Origin: Deltaproteobacteria bacterium
GTDB lineage: Bacteria > Desulfobacterota > GWC2-55-46
Direction: 5' to 3'
DNA: 41,297 bases
Assembly (NCBI GenBank): GCA_020846435.1
Contig: JADLDY010000006.1
Coordinates: forward strand, 1 to 41,297
In this document: positions 31,981-39,935 of the stretch, piece after piece
How positions within the stretch are numbered: position 1 is the stretch's first letter
Layout of the letters: each line of letters opens with the position of its first letter
Notes under the pieces: model-generated
What the model was told of the DNA's origin: nothing
The model's database searches: none
The model's input: only the letters and a program-made list of their open reading frames with translations
Position numbers and translations under genes: made by a program

Positions 31981-33138
31981 ATGCCTGAAGGCCTTGTCGC
32001 GGGCTCTTGCAGAGGGAGCGCCGCGAAGGACCTTGTAATAAGGCTCATTGCTGAAAAAGGGCCGCTTCCGTTCTCCTCGTTCATGGAGGCGGCCCTGTAC
32101 TCGCCAGAGGGAGGCTATTACACCTCTGGAGGCGAAACATGGGGCCCCCGCGGCGATTACATAACCAGCCTCGACGTGAGCCCGGTTTTCGCGAGGACGC
32201 TCGCGAGGCAGGTAACAGAGTGCTGGGAACTCCTCGGCAGCCCTTCTTCTTTCGAATTGATCGAGGCCGGGGCCGGTAGGGGCCTGCTTTCTTCAGCCAT
32301 ACTCAGCCATGTGAAAGACGCTTGTCCGGCCTTGTACGACGCCATGACCGTGAGGCTCGTTGAGCGCGGCGCGCATCCTGAAGGGTCTGCAGGTGGCAAG
32401 GTCTTCTGGCACAGGGAACTCGGCGAGCTCGCTCCTGTCGAGGCGGCGCTCGTGCTTTCAAACGAGTTGATCGACAGTTTCCCGGTTCACAGGGTATGTT
32501 TTTCCGGCGGCAAGTTAAAAGAGCTCTTCGTCGATTTTGACGGGGAGTCTTTTTTCGAGGTCGAGGGGCCCTTGAGCGAAAGCGCGCTATCAGGCTATTT
32601 CGATAGGGCGGGTATAAGGCCTTTCGAGGGCATGAAGACAGAGGTCAACCTCGATGCCGGAAGATGGATAAGAAAAGCCTCGTCTCTCTTTTCGAGGGGC
32701 TTTGTAGTGACGATAGACTACGGCACGGCGGCAAGGGAGCTCTATTCAGTCGAGAGGGGCTCTAGCCTCCATTGCCACTTCCGCCACAAGTTGAACGACA
32801 ACCCGTTCGTCAATGTCGGGGAGCAGGACATCACGACGCATGTTGATTTCACGACCTTCGCGTTAGAGAGCCTCTCTGCCGGACTTTCATTGACCGGGTT
32901 TACGACGCAGAAGAACTTCCTTCTCGGCCTCGGCGTGCTCGACGAGCTCAAGACGCCATCATCTTTGGGCGCTGACGGCGTGGAAGAGGTCAACTTCAAC
33001 AGGGCTCTCGGGCAGCTCATCTCGCCGGGCGGCATGGGCGACATCTTCAAGGTCCTCGTCGGACATAAAGGCGTGGAAAGACCCCGTCTCAGGGGGGTTT
33101 CGTTCAAGGACATGGCAAGGAGCCTTTGCCTGCCGTAA
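31981..33138 (+). CDS. SAM-dependent methyltransferase of the MidA/NDUFAF7 family
   Basis: Class I SAM methyltransferase (385 aa) of the DUF185 family. The mitochondrial member NDUFAF7 dimethylates an Arg of complex I subunit NDUFS2; the bacterial targets are not established. Signatures are GPLPFSSFMEAALYSPEGGYYTSG, GDYITSLDVSPVFARTLARQ, the SAM loop IEAGAGRGLLSSAIL, and ALVLSNELIDSFPVHRV, then VTIDYG and DITTHVDFT. The start codon directly follows the rubredoxin stop. The context with iron and redox proteins is unusual but may be incidental. A further gene follows after an apparent new promoter region. Confidence 0.9.
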   Translation: MPEGLVAGSCRGSAAKDLVIRLIAEKGPLPFSSFMEAALYSPEGGYYTSGGETWGPRGDYITSLDVSPVFARTLARQVTECWELLGSPSSFELIEAGAGRGLLSSAILSHVKDACPALYDAMTVRLVERGAHPEGSAGGKVFWHRELGELAPVEAALVLSNELIDSFPVHRVCFSGGKLKELFVDFDGESFFEVEGPLSESALSGYFDRAGIRPFEGMKTEVNLDAGRWIRKASSLFSRGFVVTIDYGTAARELYSVERGSSLHCHFRHKLNDNPFVNVGEQDITTHVDFTTFALESLSAGLSLTGFTTQKNFLLGLGVLDELKTPSSLGADGVEEVNFNRALGQLISPGGMGDIFKVLVGHKGVERPRLRGVSFKDMARSLCLP

Positions 33139-33150
33139 AAGCGCGCCATG

Positions 33151-33179
33151 TTGTAATAATCTTTGTGATGTGTTAAAAA
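33151..33179 (+). promoter_or_regulatory. Possible sigma70-type promoter of the zinc-ribbon gene
   Basis: TTGTAA (33151-33156), 17-nt spacer, TAAAAA (33174-33179); both boxes are imperfect. Confidence 0.35.
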
Positions 33180-33217
33180 TAATTCATAGCGAAAAACTGT
33201 TTTGAGGGGGGAGTTAC

Positions 33218-33391
33218 ATGCCTGGCACCGACAATAAGGACAACAAGGAAAAAAAGCACGTCTGCTCCATTTGCGGCAAGCCTTCAGACCTTACCATCTG
33301 CCACGCCTGCGAGGACAAGGTCAGGGGTGAAGTGCTCGACAAGAAGCACGATGTAGACAAGGCCGGAAGGACCGACAGCGGCAGGAGATAA
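33218..33391 (+). CDS. Small zinc-ribbon-like protein (57 aa)
   Basis: Not assigned to a named family. A hydrophilic N-terminus (PGTDNKDNKEKK) precedes a compact Cys cluster: HVCSICGKPSDLTICHACEDK, with CSIC at 16-19 and CHAC at 28-31, as expected for a zinc ribbon or small metal site. The C-terminal 25 residues are charged and probably helical. GAGGGGGGAG at 33204-33213 is a strong ribosome site ahead of ATG 33218, which supports translation. It is followed 28 nt later by a ferritin-like gene with which it is likely co-transcribed. Possible roles include an RNA/DNA-binding helper or metal-handling adaptor; nothing in the sequence decides. Confidence 0.8.
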   Translation: MPGTDNKDNKEKKHVCSICGKPSDLTICHACEDKVRGEVLDKKHDVDKAGRTDSGRR

Positions 33392-33419
33392 GAGCACATA
33401 AAATTTTTCGGAGGGAACA

Positions 33420-33956
33420 ATGGCCCAGGACAAGTTGATCCAGGACCTGAACACGGCGTATAACACGGAGATAACCGGCTATCACTTCTACACGACGGCC
33501 GCCGCTCTCGTGGAAGACTCGAAGGGCAGGGCTGTATTTTCGAACCTCGCCAAGGACGAGCTCGCCCACATAGTCGTCATCGGAAAGATAGCCGAGTCTA
33601 TCAAGAACGGGCTCGGCTGGATAAGCTACGAGGAAGCCCTTGCGCAGGGCTTCGGCATAGCCTTGTCCGGCCAGATACCTTTCCCTGCCGAAAACGAGCT
33701 TTTGAAGAGGCTCTCGACAAACCAGTCCGACACCAACGCCGTGCAGATAGCGATAGAGACCGAGATGGCGGCGGTGGACTTCTATTCCAATCTTCTCAAG
33801 ACGGCCGACACTCCGGTAGAGAAGGTATGCGTGACCAAGCTCCTCGAGATGGAGAAGGGGCACCTGAAGGTTCTCAGATGGGAGTACGAGTCTCTCAACA
33901 AGACCGGCTTCTGGTGCGGCGAGATGGAATTCAGCGTGGAGAAGGAGAGCGAGTAG
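33420..33956 (+). CDS. Ferritin-like/rubrerythrin-type di-iron protein
   Basis: Second ferritin-like protein of the cluster (178 aa). Two ExxH motifs mark the four-helix bundle: DELAH near residue 48 and EKGH near residue 143, with further Glu residues in NTEITGYHFY and AIETEMAAVDFY. This matches rubrerythrin-type domains, but there is no rubredoxin tail. GGAGG lies 6 nt before ATG 33420. The geranylgeranyl-reductase-family gene starts one base after its stop codon, so the two are tightly coupled. A peroxidase or iron-storage role is likely, possibly protecting the flavoprotein's membrane substrates. Confidence 0.87.
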   Translation: MAQDKLIQDLNTAYNTEITGYHFYTTAAALVEDSKGRAVFSNLAKDELAHIVVIGKIAESIKNGLGWISYEEALAQGFGIALSGQIPFPAENELLKRLSTNQSDTNAVQIAIETEMAAVDFYSNLLKTADTPVEKVCVTKLLEMEKGHLKVLRWEYESLNKTGFWCGEMEFSVEKESE

Positions 33957-33957
33957 C

Positions 33958-35130
33958 ATGTACGACGCCATTGTCGTCGGCCTCGGTCCTGCCGGGTCGA
34001 CCGCAGCCAGGGGCCTTGCCATGGCCGGGCTCCGTGTGCTCGGAGTGGACAAGGAGACTTTCCCGAGGTACAAGTCCTGCGGCGGCTGCATATCCACGAA
34101 GATAGAGCGCATCCTCGACTTCGACATCTCCTCGGCCATAGAGGAGAGGGTAAAGGGCGCGACCTACACCTACAAGTCTGGCCGAACCATGGACATACTC
34201 TCGGACAGGCCGGTCGGCTACAATGTCATGAGGGACACCTTCGACGCTCTTCTTCTCGCCAGGGCAAAAGAGGCTGGCGCGGAGATAATAGAAGGGGTCA
34301 GGGTCGTAAAGGCCTCTGACAAGGGGCGCTCCGTCGAGGTCAATCTCGCGGACGGCAGGACGTTTGAGGCCAAGGTCCTGGTCGGTGCAGACGGCTCTTC
34401 CGGCTTCATCGGCAGGGAGCTTTTCGGCTTGAACCCCAAAGAGGCGGCTGTCTCCATTACGGCCGAGGTGCCGCTCCCGAAGACAGAGCGCTCTTATTCC
34501 GAAAAGCTCTTCATTGATTTTGGAAGCGTCCCCTACGGTTACGGCTGGATATTCCCTAAGGAGAACCACCTGTCGGTCGGCATCGCGGGCGACGCTCTGA
34601 AGGTGGGCGGCAGGATAAAGGATTACTGGAGCGAGTTCGTCAAGAGCCACGAGGCGTTAAAAGGGCTCGACCTCAGCCAGAGGATGGGCTGGACAGTTCC
34701 GATATACTATGACGGAGCGTCCCCATCGGTGAAGGGCAACGTGATACTCACCGGAGACACGGGCCACCTGGTCGACCCGTTTCTTGGAGAGGGCATATAT
34801 TACGCCATACGCACGGCGAAGGCCGCCGCGTCCGCAGTGATCGAGAATATCAAGGCGGGCAATGGGCTGGAGGCCTACCAGGCGTGGCTGGAGAGCGAGA
34901 TACACCCTGAGTTCAACGCGGCTGGAAAGCTTTCCGACCTCGTCTACAACCACCCGAGGCTCTGGTACAGCATACTTGAGAAGGACCCTGAGATAATGCT
35001 CAGGTTCTACGATGTTATACGGGGAGAAGAGGACTGCGCCGTCTTTTACAGCTGGGTTATGGGCAAGGTAAAGTCAAAGCCCTGGAAGATCCTTCGGAGG
35101 TGGGTGGAAAGCAGGCTGCTTCCCTCTTAG
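33958..35130 (+). CDS. Geranylgeranyl reductase family FAD-dependent oxidoreductase
   Basis: FAD flavoprotein (390 aa) of the family that includes geranylgeranyl reductases and related membrane-lipid or quinone-modifying enzymes. The dinucleotide-binding motif is VVGLGPAGSTAARGLAMAG (residues 5-23), followed by the family Cys segment FPRYKSCGGC. The second FAD motif is VILTGDTGHLVDPFLGEGIYYAIRTA (about residue 262 on), with the characteristic GEGI. VLVGADGSSG is the middle motif. It has no signal peptide, so it acts at the cytoplasmic face. Reduction of a prenyl chain is the usual role; the exact substrate is not known. Its start abuts the ferritin-like gene. Confidence 0.88.
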   Translation: MYDAIVVGLGPAGSTAARGLAMAGLRVLGVDKETFPRYKSCGGCISTKIERILDFDISSAIEERVKGATYTYKSGRTMDILSDRPVGYNVMRDTFDALLLARAKEAGAEIIEGVRVVKASDKGRSVEVNLADGRTFEAKVLVGADGSSGFIGRELFGLNPKEAAVSITAEVPLPKTERSYSEKLFIDFGSVPYGYGWIFPKENHLSVGIAGDALKVGGRIKDYWSEFVKSHEALKGLDLSQRMGWTVPIYYDGASPSVKGNVILTGDTGHLVDPFLGEGIYYAIRTAKAAASAVIENIKAGNGLEAYQAWLESEIHPEFNAAGKLSDLVYNHPRLWYSILEKDPEIMLRFYDVIRGEEDCAVFYSWVMGKVKSKPWKILRRWVESRLLPS

Positions 35131-35174
35131 TTTTTCATATCCCGCTATTAATCGCGTTCAGCAGGAGGTTTTCG

Positions 35175-36269
35175 ATGAAAGTTCCGAAAATGGCCTTTGC
35201 TACCCTCTTTTTTGTTCTCACCTGTTTCCTCTTCGCGCCTCTTTCTTTCGCAGGCGATGAGACCTCTCCGGCTCCGATGCTCGCGAGCCCGTCTTCCCAG
35301 CAGCAGACACAGCGCCCCTGGCTCGGCGTGAGCATACTTGAAGTCGACGAGAAGGTTGCCCGCCACATGGACATCAAGGCCACAAAGGGGCTTGTCGTCG
35401 TCGATGTGGTCCAGGGCGGGCCTGCTGACGACGCTGGATTGCGCCAGGGGGATGTCATCGTCAGGCTCAACGGCCGCGAGATGACCGATTTCAACGAATT
35501 CATAGAGAAGGTGCAGGAGGCCGGAATAGGCGCCTCCGTTCTGCTCGGCATTGACAGGGCAGGCAATCCTGACGAGGTCGAGGTGACGCTCGAGGCGATG
35601 CCTGCTCCAGCTCCAATGGTTAGCAAAGGCTACGGCCAGGGCATGGGCCAGGGATACATGGGAGAAGCGTGCCCGCAGCACGCGAAATCGCTTGATAAAA
35701 TGTGTCCCATGGGGCGCGAGTGCCCGATGGGCGATGATTGCCCTGTAAGGTCAGGCAAGCCGTGCGCCCAGTGCCAGGCCGGTATCAGAGGCCAGGGTTA
35801 TGGATACGGACACGCGTGCTTGGACAGATCCGGGCGCGGCCGCCATTACAGGGGCGCGGGCGACGGCATGATGAGGCATGGCGGGACTTACAGCCCGATG
35901 TATGGTAAAATAAAGATGGCTATAAAGGGCATGGACCTGACGTCCGACCAGAGGGCAAAGCTCTCGGCCATAAGCTCGGAATACAGGAAAAAGGCCATAA
36001 AAGCCATGGCTGACGCAAAGATAGCCCACATGGAGCTCCATGAGATGCTTGCCTCTGACCCGGTGAGCCTTGAGAAGGTCAGGTCAAAGGTCAACGATAT
36101 AGGCAAGAGAAAAGCTGATATGATGCTCTCCGGGATAAAGGCCCTTGAGGATATCAAGAAGGTCCTTACCCCGGCGCAGAGGAAGTCGTTGAGAGACACG
36201 CTGTCAATGGACTCTTCTGACACGGAAGAGGACATGGACGGCGGTGAAGCGGCCGAAGGGGCTGAATAG
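35175..36269 (+). CDS. Exported PDZ - Met/Cys-rich - Spy/CpxP-like fusion protein
   Basis: Predicted periplasmic protein (364 aa). ATG 35175 follows AGGAGG and begins a signal peptide (FATLFFVLTCFLFAPLSFA). A PDZ domain spans about 47-140 (RPWLGVSILEV, GPADDAGLRQGDVIVRLNGRE). A Gly/Met/Cys/His-rich linker (about 155-215) follows, with seven Cys residues in CPMG-type steps (MCPMGRECPMGDDCPV) that could bind metal. The C-terminal 120 residues are helical with two LTxxQ-like motifs (LTSDQRAKL, LTPAQRKSL) as in the Spy/CpxP/zinc-resistance family. An acidic tail closes it. A role in envelope or metal stress is inferred; this domain order is not one recalled from a characterised protein. Confidence 0.85.
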   Translation: MKVPKMAFATLFFVLTCFLFAPLSFAGDETSPAPMLASPSSQQQTQRPWLGVSILEVDEKVARHMDIKATKGLVVVDVVQGGPADDAGLRQGDVIVRLNGREMTDFNEFIEKVQEAGIGASVLLGIDRAGNPDEVEVTLEAMPAPAPMVSKGYGQGMGQGYMGEACPQHAKSLDKMCPMGRECPMGDDCPVRSGKPCAQCQAGIRGQGYGYGHACLDRSGRGRHYRGAGDGMMRHGGTYSPMYGKIKMAIKGMDLTSDQRAKLSAISSEYRKKAIKAMADAKIAHMELHEMLASDPVSLEKVRSKVNDIGKRKADMMLSGIKALEDIKKVLTPAQRKSLRDTLSMDSSDTEEDMDGGEAAEGAE

Positions 36270-36292
36270 ACCAAGCCGAAGGAGGAGGACAA

Positions 36293-36367
36293 ATGAAAAG
36301 ATACTCGATCCCCAGAATGGCACATTGCAGCGAGGGTTGTCGAACACGGTCCCGGGCACGACCTTAA
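36293..36367 (+). CDS. Possible 24-aa peptide or truncated gene start
   Basis: A perfect ribosome site (AAGGAGGAGGAC) ends 2-3 nt before ATG 36293, which opens 24 codons (KRYSIPRMAHCSEGCRTRSRARP) before TAA. The C-terminal half is Arg-rich with two Cys. No longer continuation is open in this frame. It may be a real small peptide, but a decayed gene whose 5' end survives is equally possible. Confidence 0.35.
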   Translation: MKRYSIPRMAHCSEGCRTRSRARP

Positions 36368-36444
36368 ACTGCCCATTTATTTTTTAACTATTCCCCTCTT
36401 ATTTTTCCTTTCCCCGCACTCTGTGTTTCTGTTAAAATAACCTC

Positions 36445-36876
36445 ATGGGAATCGAATGGACAGCAAACCTTTCGACAGGCGTGGACTGGCAGGACAGGCA
36501 CCATAAGGAGCTTTTCAAGCGTATCAACCGCCTGCTTGAAGCCATGAACCTCGGACAGGGCAAGGAAGAGGTGGCGTCCCTTTTTGACTTCCTTGACGAG
36601 TACATTGCCTATCACTTCGAGGCCGAAGAGCAGGCCATGAGCAGGCACGGCTACGAGCCGATCCTCACTCATACCGCGGAGCACACCCGCTTCATAGACG
36701 ATATCGGCTCTTTGCGCAGCGAGTTCAGGGAGGGCCCTACCACGGGCCTTGTCATAAAGGTGCAGAGGCAGGTCGTTGACTGGCTTCTGAACCATATCTG
36801 CGGCCCTGACAAGAAGCTCGGAGAGTTTCTCGTGACGGCCGCGGGCGGGCGGACAAGCCCGTCCGGCATGCGCTGA
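36445..36876 (+). CDS. Bacteriohemerythrin (first of a tandem pair)
   Basis: Oxygen-binding non-haem di-iron protein (143 aa). The ligand set of the family is complete: His20 in QDRHHKELF, His and Glu in AYHFEAEEQAM, His pair in HTAEHTRF, and His plus Asp in NHICGPDKKLG. The N-terminal W-x-Q-D segment is typical. The usual C-terminal KLG is followed here by a 15-residue Gly/Ser/Thr tail not shared with the second copy. No Shine-Dalgarno is visible. A TAAAAT hexamer at 36433-36438 puts a possible transcription start at the A of ATG, suggesting a leaderless message. O2 sensing, storage or delivery is the likely role. Confidence 0.94.
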   Translation: MGIEWTANLSTGVDWQDRHHKELFKRINRLLEAMNLGQGKEEVASLFDFLDEYIAYHFEAEEQAMSRHGYEPILTHTAEHTRFIDDIGSLRSEFREGPTTGLVIKVQRQVVDWLLNHICGPDKKLGEFLVTAAGGRTSPSGMR

Positions 36877-36953
36877 ATTCTCTTACAAGACCTTTCGGAA
36901 AAAAATCGGCACAGACTCAAACAAATCGCGCTACCACACGGATGAGGCGGCTT

Positions 36954-37376
36954 ATGGCGATAGAATGGAACAGGAACCTTTCCACAGGAGTGGAATGGCA
37001 GGACAGGCATCACAAGGAGCTGTTCAAGAGGGTCAGCTCTCTGCTTGACGCCATGAGCGTGGGCATGGGAAAAGACGAGCTCGACCGCATCTTCACTTTT
37101 CTTGACAGCTATTTTACCGTCCACTTCGACGCTGAAGAGCAGGCCATGAGCAAGTACGGCTACCCTGAGATGATGGACCACCTGCGCGAGCATACCTCGT
37201 TCATAGAGCAGGTGTCGGCCTTGAGGCGCGAGTTTGCCTCAGGGCCAACCTCGGTCCTTGTCGTCAAGGTGCAAAGGCTGGTCGTAGACTGGCTCATAAA
37301 CCACATAGGCGAGAGCGACAAGAGGCTCGGCACCTTTATCCTCAAGTTCGAGACCGACCAGCACCTCAGGGACTGA
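36954..37376 (+). CDS. Bacteriohemerythrin (second of a tandem pair)
   Basis: Paralogue of the preceding gene (140 aa). It shares the N-terminal pattern (IEWNRNLSTGVEWQDRHHKELFKR) and all iron ligands: HHKELF, TVHFDAEEQAM, HLREHTSF and NHIGESDKRLG. ATG 36954 was preferred over 36942 because GAGGCGG is then well placed. The two proteins differ mainly in the helix around residues 30-50 and in their C-termini, so duplication is not very recent. A 77-bp gap without terminator separates them; co-transcription is possible. Two copies could serve different oxygen ranges or partners. Confidence 0.94.
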   Translation: MAIEWNRNLSTGVEWQDRHHKELFKRVSSLLDAMSVGMGKDELDRIFTFLDSYFTVHFDAEEQAMSKYGYPEMMDHLREHTSFIEQVSALRREFASGPTSVLVVKVQRLVVDWLINHIGESDKRLGTFILKFETDQHLRD

Positions 37377-37396
37377 AGATCGTCCCGCCCTCCTTT

Positions 37397-38272
37397 TTAC
37401 GACTTCTTTTCGAAAGAGACAACAAAGACCCCGGCCATGACGAGGCACATCCCGGCGAGCTGTACAGGCTCGAGACTTTCTCCGAGGACTGCCCACGCGA
37501 GGACGGCCGTTGACACCGGGCCTATGAAGCTCGCTATCGCGGCCCTCGAAGCCCCTATCCTTTTGATCCCGAGGTTTATTGTAAGGACCGGCACGAAGGT
37601 CGATATCACCGCGAGGCACAAAAGGAGCGCCCAGGCCCCGGGCTCTCGCGGCATAGCCCCTTTTTGCGCGCCCCATGTGCCGAGGAACGCGAAGGCCGCG
37701 GCTGTCGTCGCGTAGGCCGAGAGCTTGACCCCGGAGACCCTCCTCGAGAAGACATCGGTGAAGATGTAGCTGAGAGAGTAGATGACGGCCGAGATGAGCA
37801 CGAGGCCGGCCCCGATGAGGTGGGTCTTTTCAACGCCCTGGAAAAGCTTCATCACGAGCGCGAGCCCAGCGTAGGTGAGGGCCAGTGAAAAAATTTTCCT
37901 GAGAGTCATCGGTTCCCTGAAAAACAGCCGCGTCCAGATGACGACGAAGGCCGGGTAGGCGTAGAGTATTACGCGCTCAAGGGAGGCGTCTATGTACAGG
38001 AGGCCGTAGAAGTCCGCGAGGGCGGCCAGATAGAGCCCGAGGAGGCCGCTCAGGGCGATGTAGAAGATGTCTTTCCAGGAGACTTTATCTGAAGGGAAGA
38101 ACCACACCGCGGCCCAGAAAAGTGGCATTGCAAGGGCAAACCTCAAGGCAAGGAGCGTAACAGGGTCTATTCCGTACCTGTACAGGAGCTTGGCGAAGAC
38201 GCCTTTGGCGGAGAATGTAATGGCCGAGGCCGCCACCAGTATGTAGCCTGTCAGGTTTTTCCCGCTTTCCAT
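37397..38272 (-). CDS. EamA/DMT-family inner-membrane transporter
   Basis: Ten-helix drug/metabolite transporter (291 aa) made of two EamA repeats, each of about 140 residues. The first repeat starts GYILVAASAITFSAKGVFAKLLYRYG, and the second near GAGLVLISAVIYSLSYIF. SLAGxxLV-like end motifs are visible (QLAGMCLVMAGVFVV). The C-terminal FIGPVSTAVLAWAVLGES segment is typical for the family. Relatives export amino acids, nucleosides and other metabolites; the substrate is unknown. A strong hairpin (GAGGC/GCCTC with inner TGACC/GGTCA, about 38291-38321) lies in the leader just upstream of ATG 38272. Confidence 0.9.
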   Translation of the reverse strand: MESGKNLTGYILVAASAITFSAKGVFAKLLYRYGIDPVTLLALRFALAMPLFWAAVWFFPSDKVSWKDIFYIALSGLLGLYLAALADFYGLLYIDASLERVILYAYPAFVVIWTRLFFREPMTLRKIFSLALTYAGLALVMKLFQGVEKTHLIGAGLVLISAVIYSLSYIFTDVFSRRVSGVKLSAYATTAAAFAFLGTWGAQKGAMPREPGAWALLLCLAVISTFVPVLTINLGIKRIGASRAAIASFIGPVSTAVLAWAVLGESLEPVQLAGMCLVMAGVFVVSFEKKS

Positions 38273-38452
38273 TGTTTTGAAAGAGAGGCCTTGACCTGGG
38301 TCACAGCCTCTTTCGCCTCCGCCGTTGTATATTGATTACGCTTCTCGAGTAAAGGTAAAGAATCATAATACTTCCTCCGATATCAGGTCAAGGCCCCTCG
38401 CTCGAGGAAGGGCTGGCAGGGCAGAAAAAACAGGCGAAAGGGGTAAAGCCGG

Positions 38453-39841
38453 ATGCAGTCAGTCGGAACGGAGACAAAGTACCTGAATCTCGACATACCT
38501 AAGAAGATACTGCTTGGCCTCCTGTTCCTGATGCTTTTTCTCATACCGGCCCTCTCTTACGCCGCGGCCCCCATAAACAGCCCGTCGTTCTGGATCAAGA
38601 AACTCAAGAACCCTGACACAGCGGTCCTGTCTCAGGATGAGATAGAGACGCTCAACGCCATGATACTCGACGACGTCGAGCACATGGCTGACCTGGAGTC
38701 GATGCCTGAAACCGTCTCCGGCGACAGGGTCTTTGAGTGGCTCTGGACAGGCTTTCTCCTCAAGCCCGGCGCCCGCTACGATTCCTCAGGGAAGAAGATA
38801 TCCGAAGAGTTCATAGACGATGTAGCCTACAACATGGGCCTTGACTCGATAGCCGAGGAGTACGAGATAAGGTTCGGCGTGGTAATCGAAAGGGGCGACA
38901 TAAGGGCTCTGCCGACCGACGCGCCGATGTACACGAGCCGCCGCGGAGGCTTTGACATGATGCAGTACACGAGCGCCCACCCGACCGAGCCTGTCGCGCT
39001 CCTTCACGAGAGCAGGGACGGCGAATGGGGCTTTTTCCAGACCTCGACCTTGAGGGGCTGGATGAGGCTCGACAAGGTGGCCTTTGGCGAGCGCGACGAA
39101 GTTATGGCTTCAACCGGAGATTTTCTCGTGGTGACCGGCTCTCATGTGAAGGTTTACCGTGATTTTGCCATGAAAGAGCCTTTGTCCGAAGTCAAGATGG
39201 GCGCGCTTTTGCGCGTCGACGGCTCCGGGAGAGAGCAGGGGGAGCCCTGGAAAGTCAACTTCCCTGACAAGGGGCCTTCAGGCGAGCTCGTCTGGGTCGA
39301 GGCTTATCTGAGCCCCGTGGCTGACGTGAACCTGGGCTATCTCCCATATACGAGGAAGAACATCATAAGGCAGGCCTTCAAGATGCTCGGCGAGGAGTAC
39401 GGCTGGGGCGGCAGGGAAGGCCTCCGTGACTGCTCTCTTTTCATAAAAGACCTGTTCGCGACAGTCGGGCTCAACCTTCCGAGGAACTCCAGGCTCCAGG
39501 GCTCGACAGGCGACGTAAAGGCGAAAGCCTCCGAGGCCCGCTCTTACAGGGAGATATCAAAGGCATTGAAGAGCGCTGACCCGGGCATAACCCTTCTCAC
39601 GTTGAACGGCCACGTGATGCTCCACATCGGCGACCTCAAGGGCAAGCCTTACGTCATACACCAGATATTCGGCTACAAGGACGGCAGGCGCATGAAGCTC
39701 ATTAAAAAGACGGCGGTCACCGGCCTTGACCTCGGGAAGCGTTCAAGGGCAGGGTCGTTCCAGAAGAGGCTCAAGAGCGTTACCAGGGTTACGATACCCG
39801 GTGAGAAAAGGGCGCAGGCTCTCTCTGACAAGAGCGCCTGA
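38453..39841 (+). CDS. Exported SH3-domain NlpC/P60 cell-wall peptidase
   Basis: Predicted cysteine peptidase (462 aa) that cuts peptidoglycan stem peptides. It has an N-terminal membrane/signal segment (KILLGLLFLMLFLIPALSYA, about residues 18-37). A middle region (about 150-300) holds two SH3-like modules, including ESRDGEWGFFQTSTLRGWM. The C-terminal NlpC/P60 domain (about 305-440) has the catalytic Cys in GWGGREGLRDCSLFIKD and the catalytic His in GHVMLHIG, followed by YVIHQ. The layout resembles the SH3-NlpC/P60 proteins of the YkfC/dipeptidyl-endopeptidase type. It is a single gene with a strong terminator. Confidence 0.9.
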   Translation: MQSVGTETKYLNLDIPKKILLGLLFLMLFLIPALSYAAAPINSPSFWIKKLKNPDTAVLSQDEIETLNAMILDDVEHMADLESMPETVSGDRVFEWLWTGFLLKPGARYDSSGKKISEEFIDDVAYNMGLDSIAEEYEIRFGVVIERGDIRALPTDAPMYTSRRGGFDMMQYTSAHPTEPVALLHESRDGEWGFFQTSTLRGWMRLDKVAFGERDEVMASTGDFLVVTGSHVKVYRDFAMKEPLSEVKMGALLRVDGSGREQGEPWKVNFPDKGPSGELVWVEAYLSPVADVNLGYLPYTRKNIIRQAFKMLGEEYGWGGREGLRDCSLFIKDLFATVGLNLPRNSRLQGSTGDVKAKASEARSYREISKALKSADPGITLLTLNGHVMLHIGDLKGKPYVIHQIFGYKDGRRMKLIKKTAVTGLDLGKRSRAGSFQKRLKSVTRVTIPGEKRAQALSDKSA

Positions 39842-39862
39842 GGTGAAGAGGACTTGAAAAGG

Positions 39863-39901
39863 AAAGCCCGGCTCCTTATTGGGAGACGGGCTTTTGTTTT
39901 T
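39863..39901 (+). terminator. Intrinsic terminator after the NlpC/P60 gene
   Basis: AAAGCCCG(GCTCC) / (GGGAGA)CGGGCTTT pair around a 5-nt loop, followed by TTTTGTTTTT. Confidence 0.92.
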
Positions 39902-39935
39902 AAAGCGCGCTTACAGTTGAAGCCGGTTGATGCGG

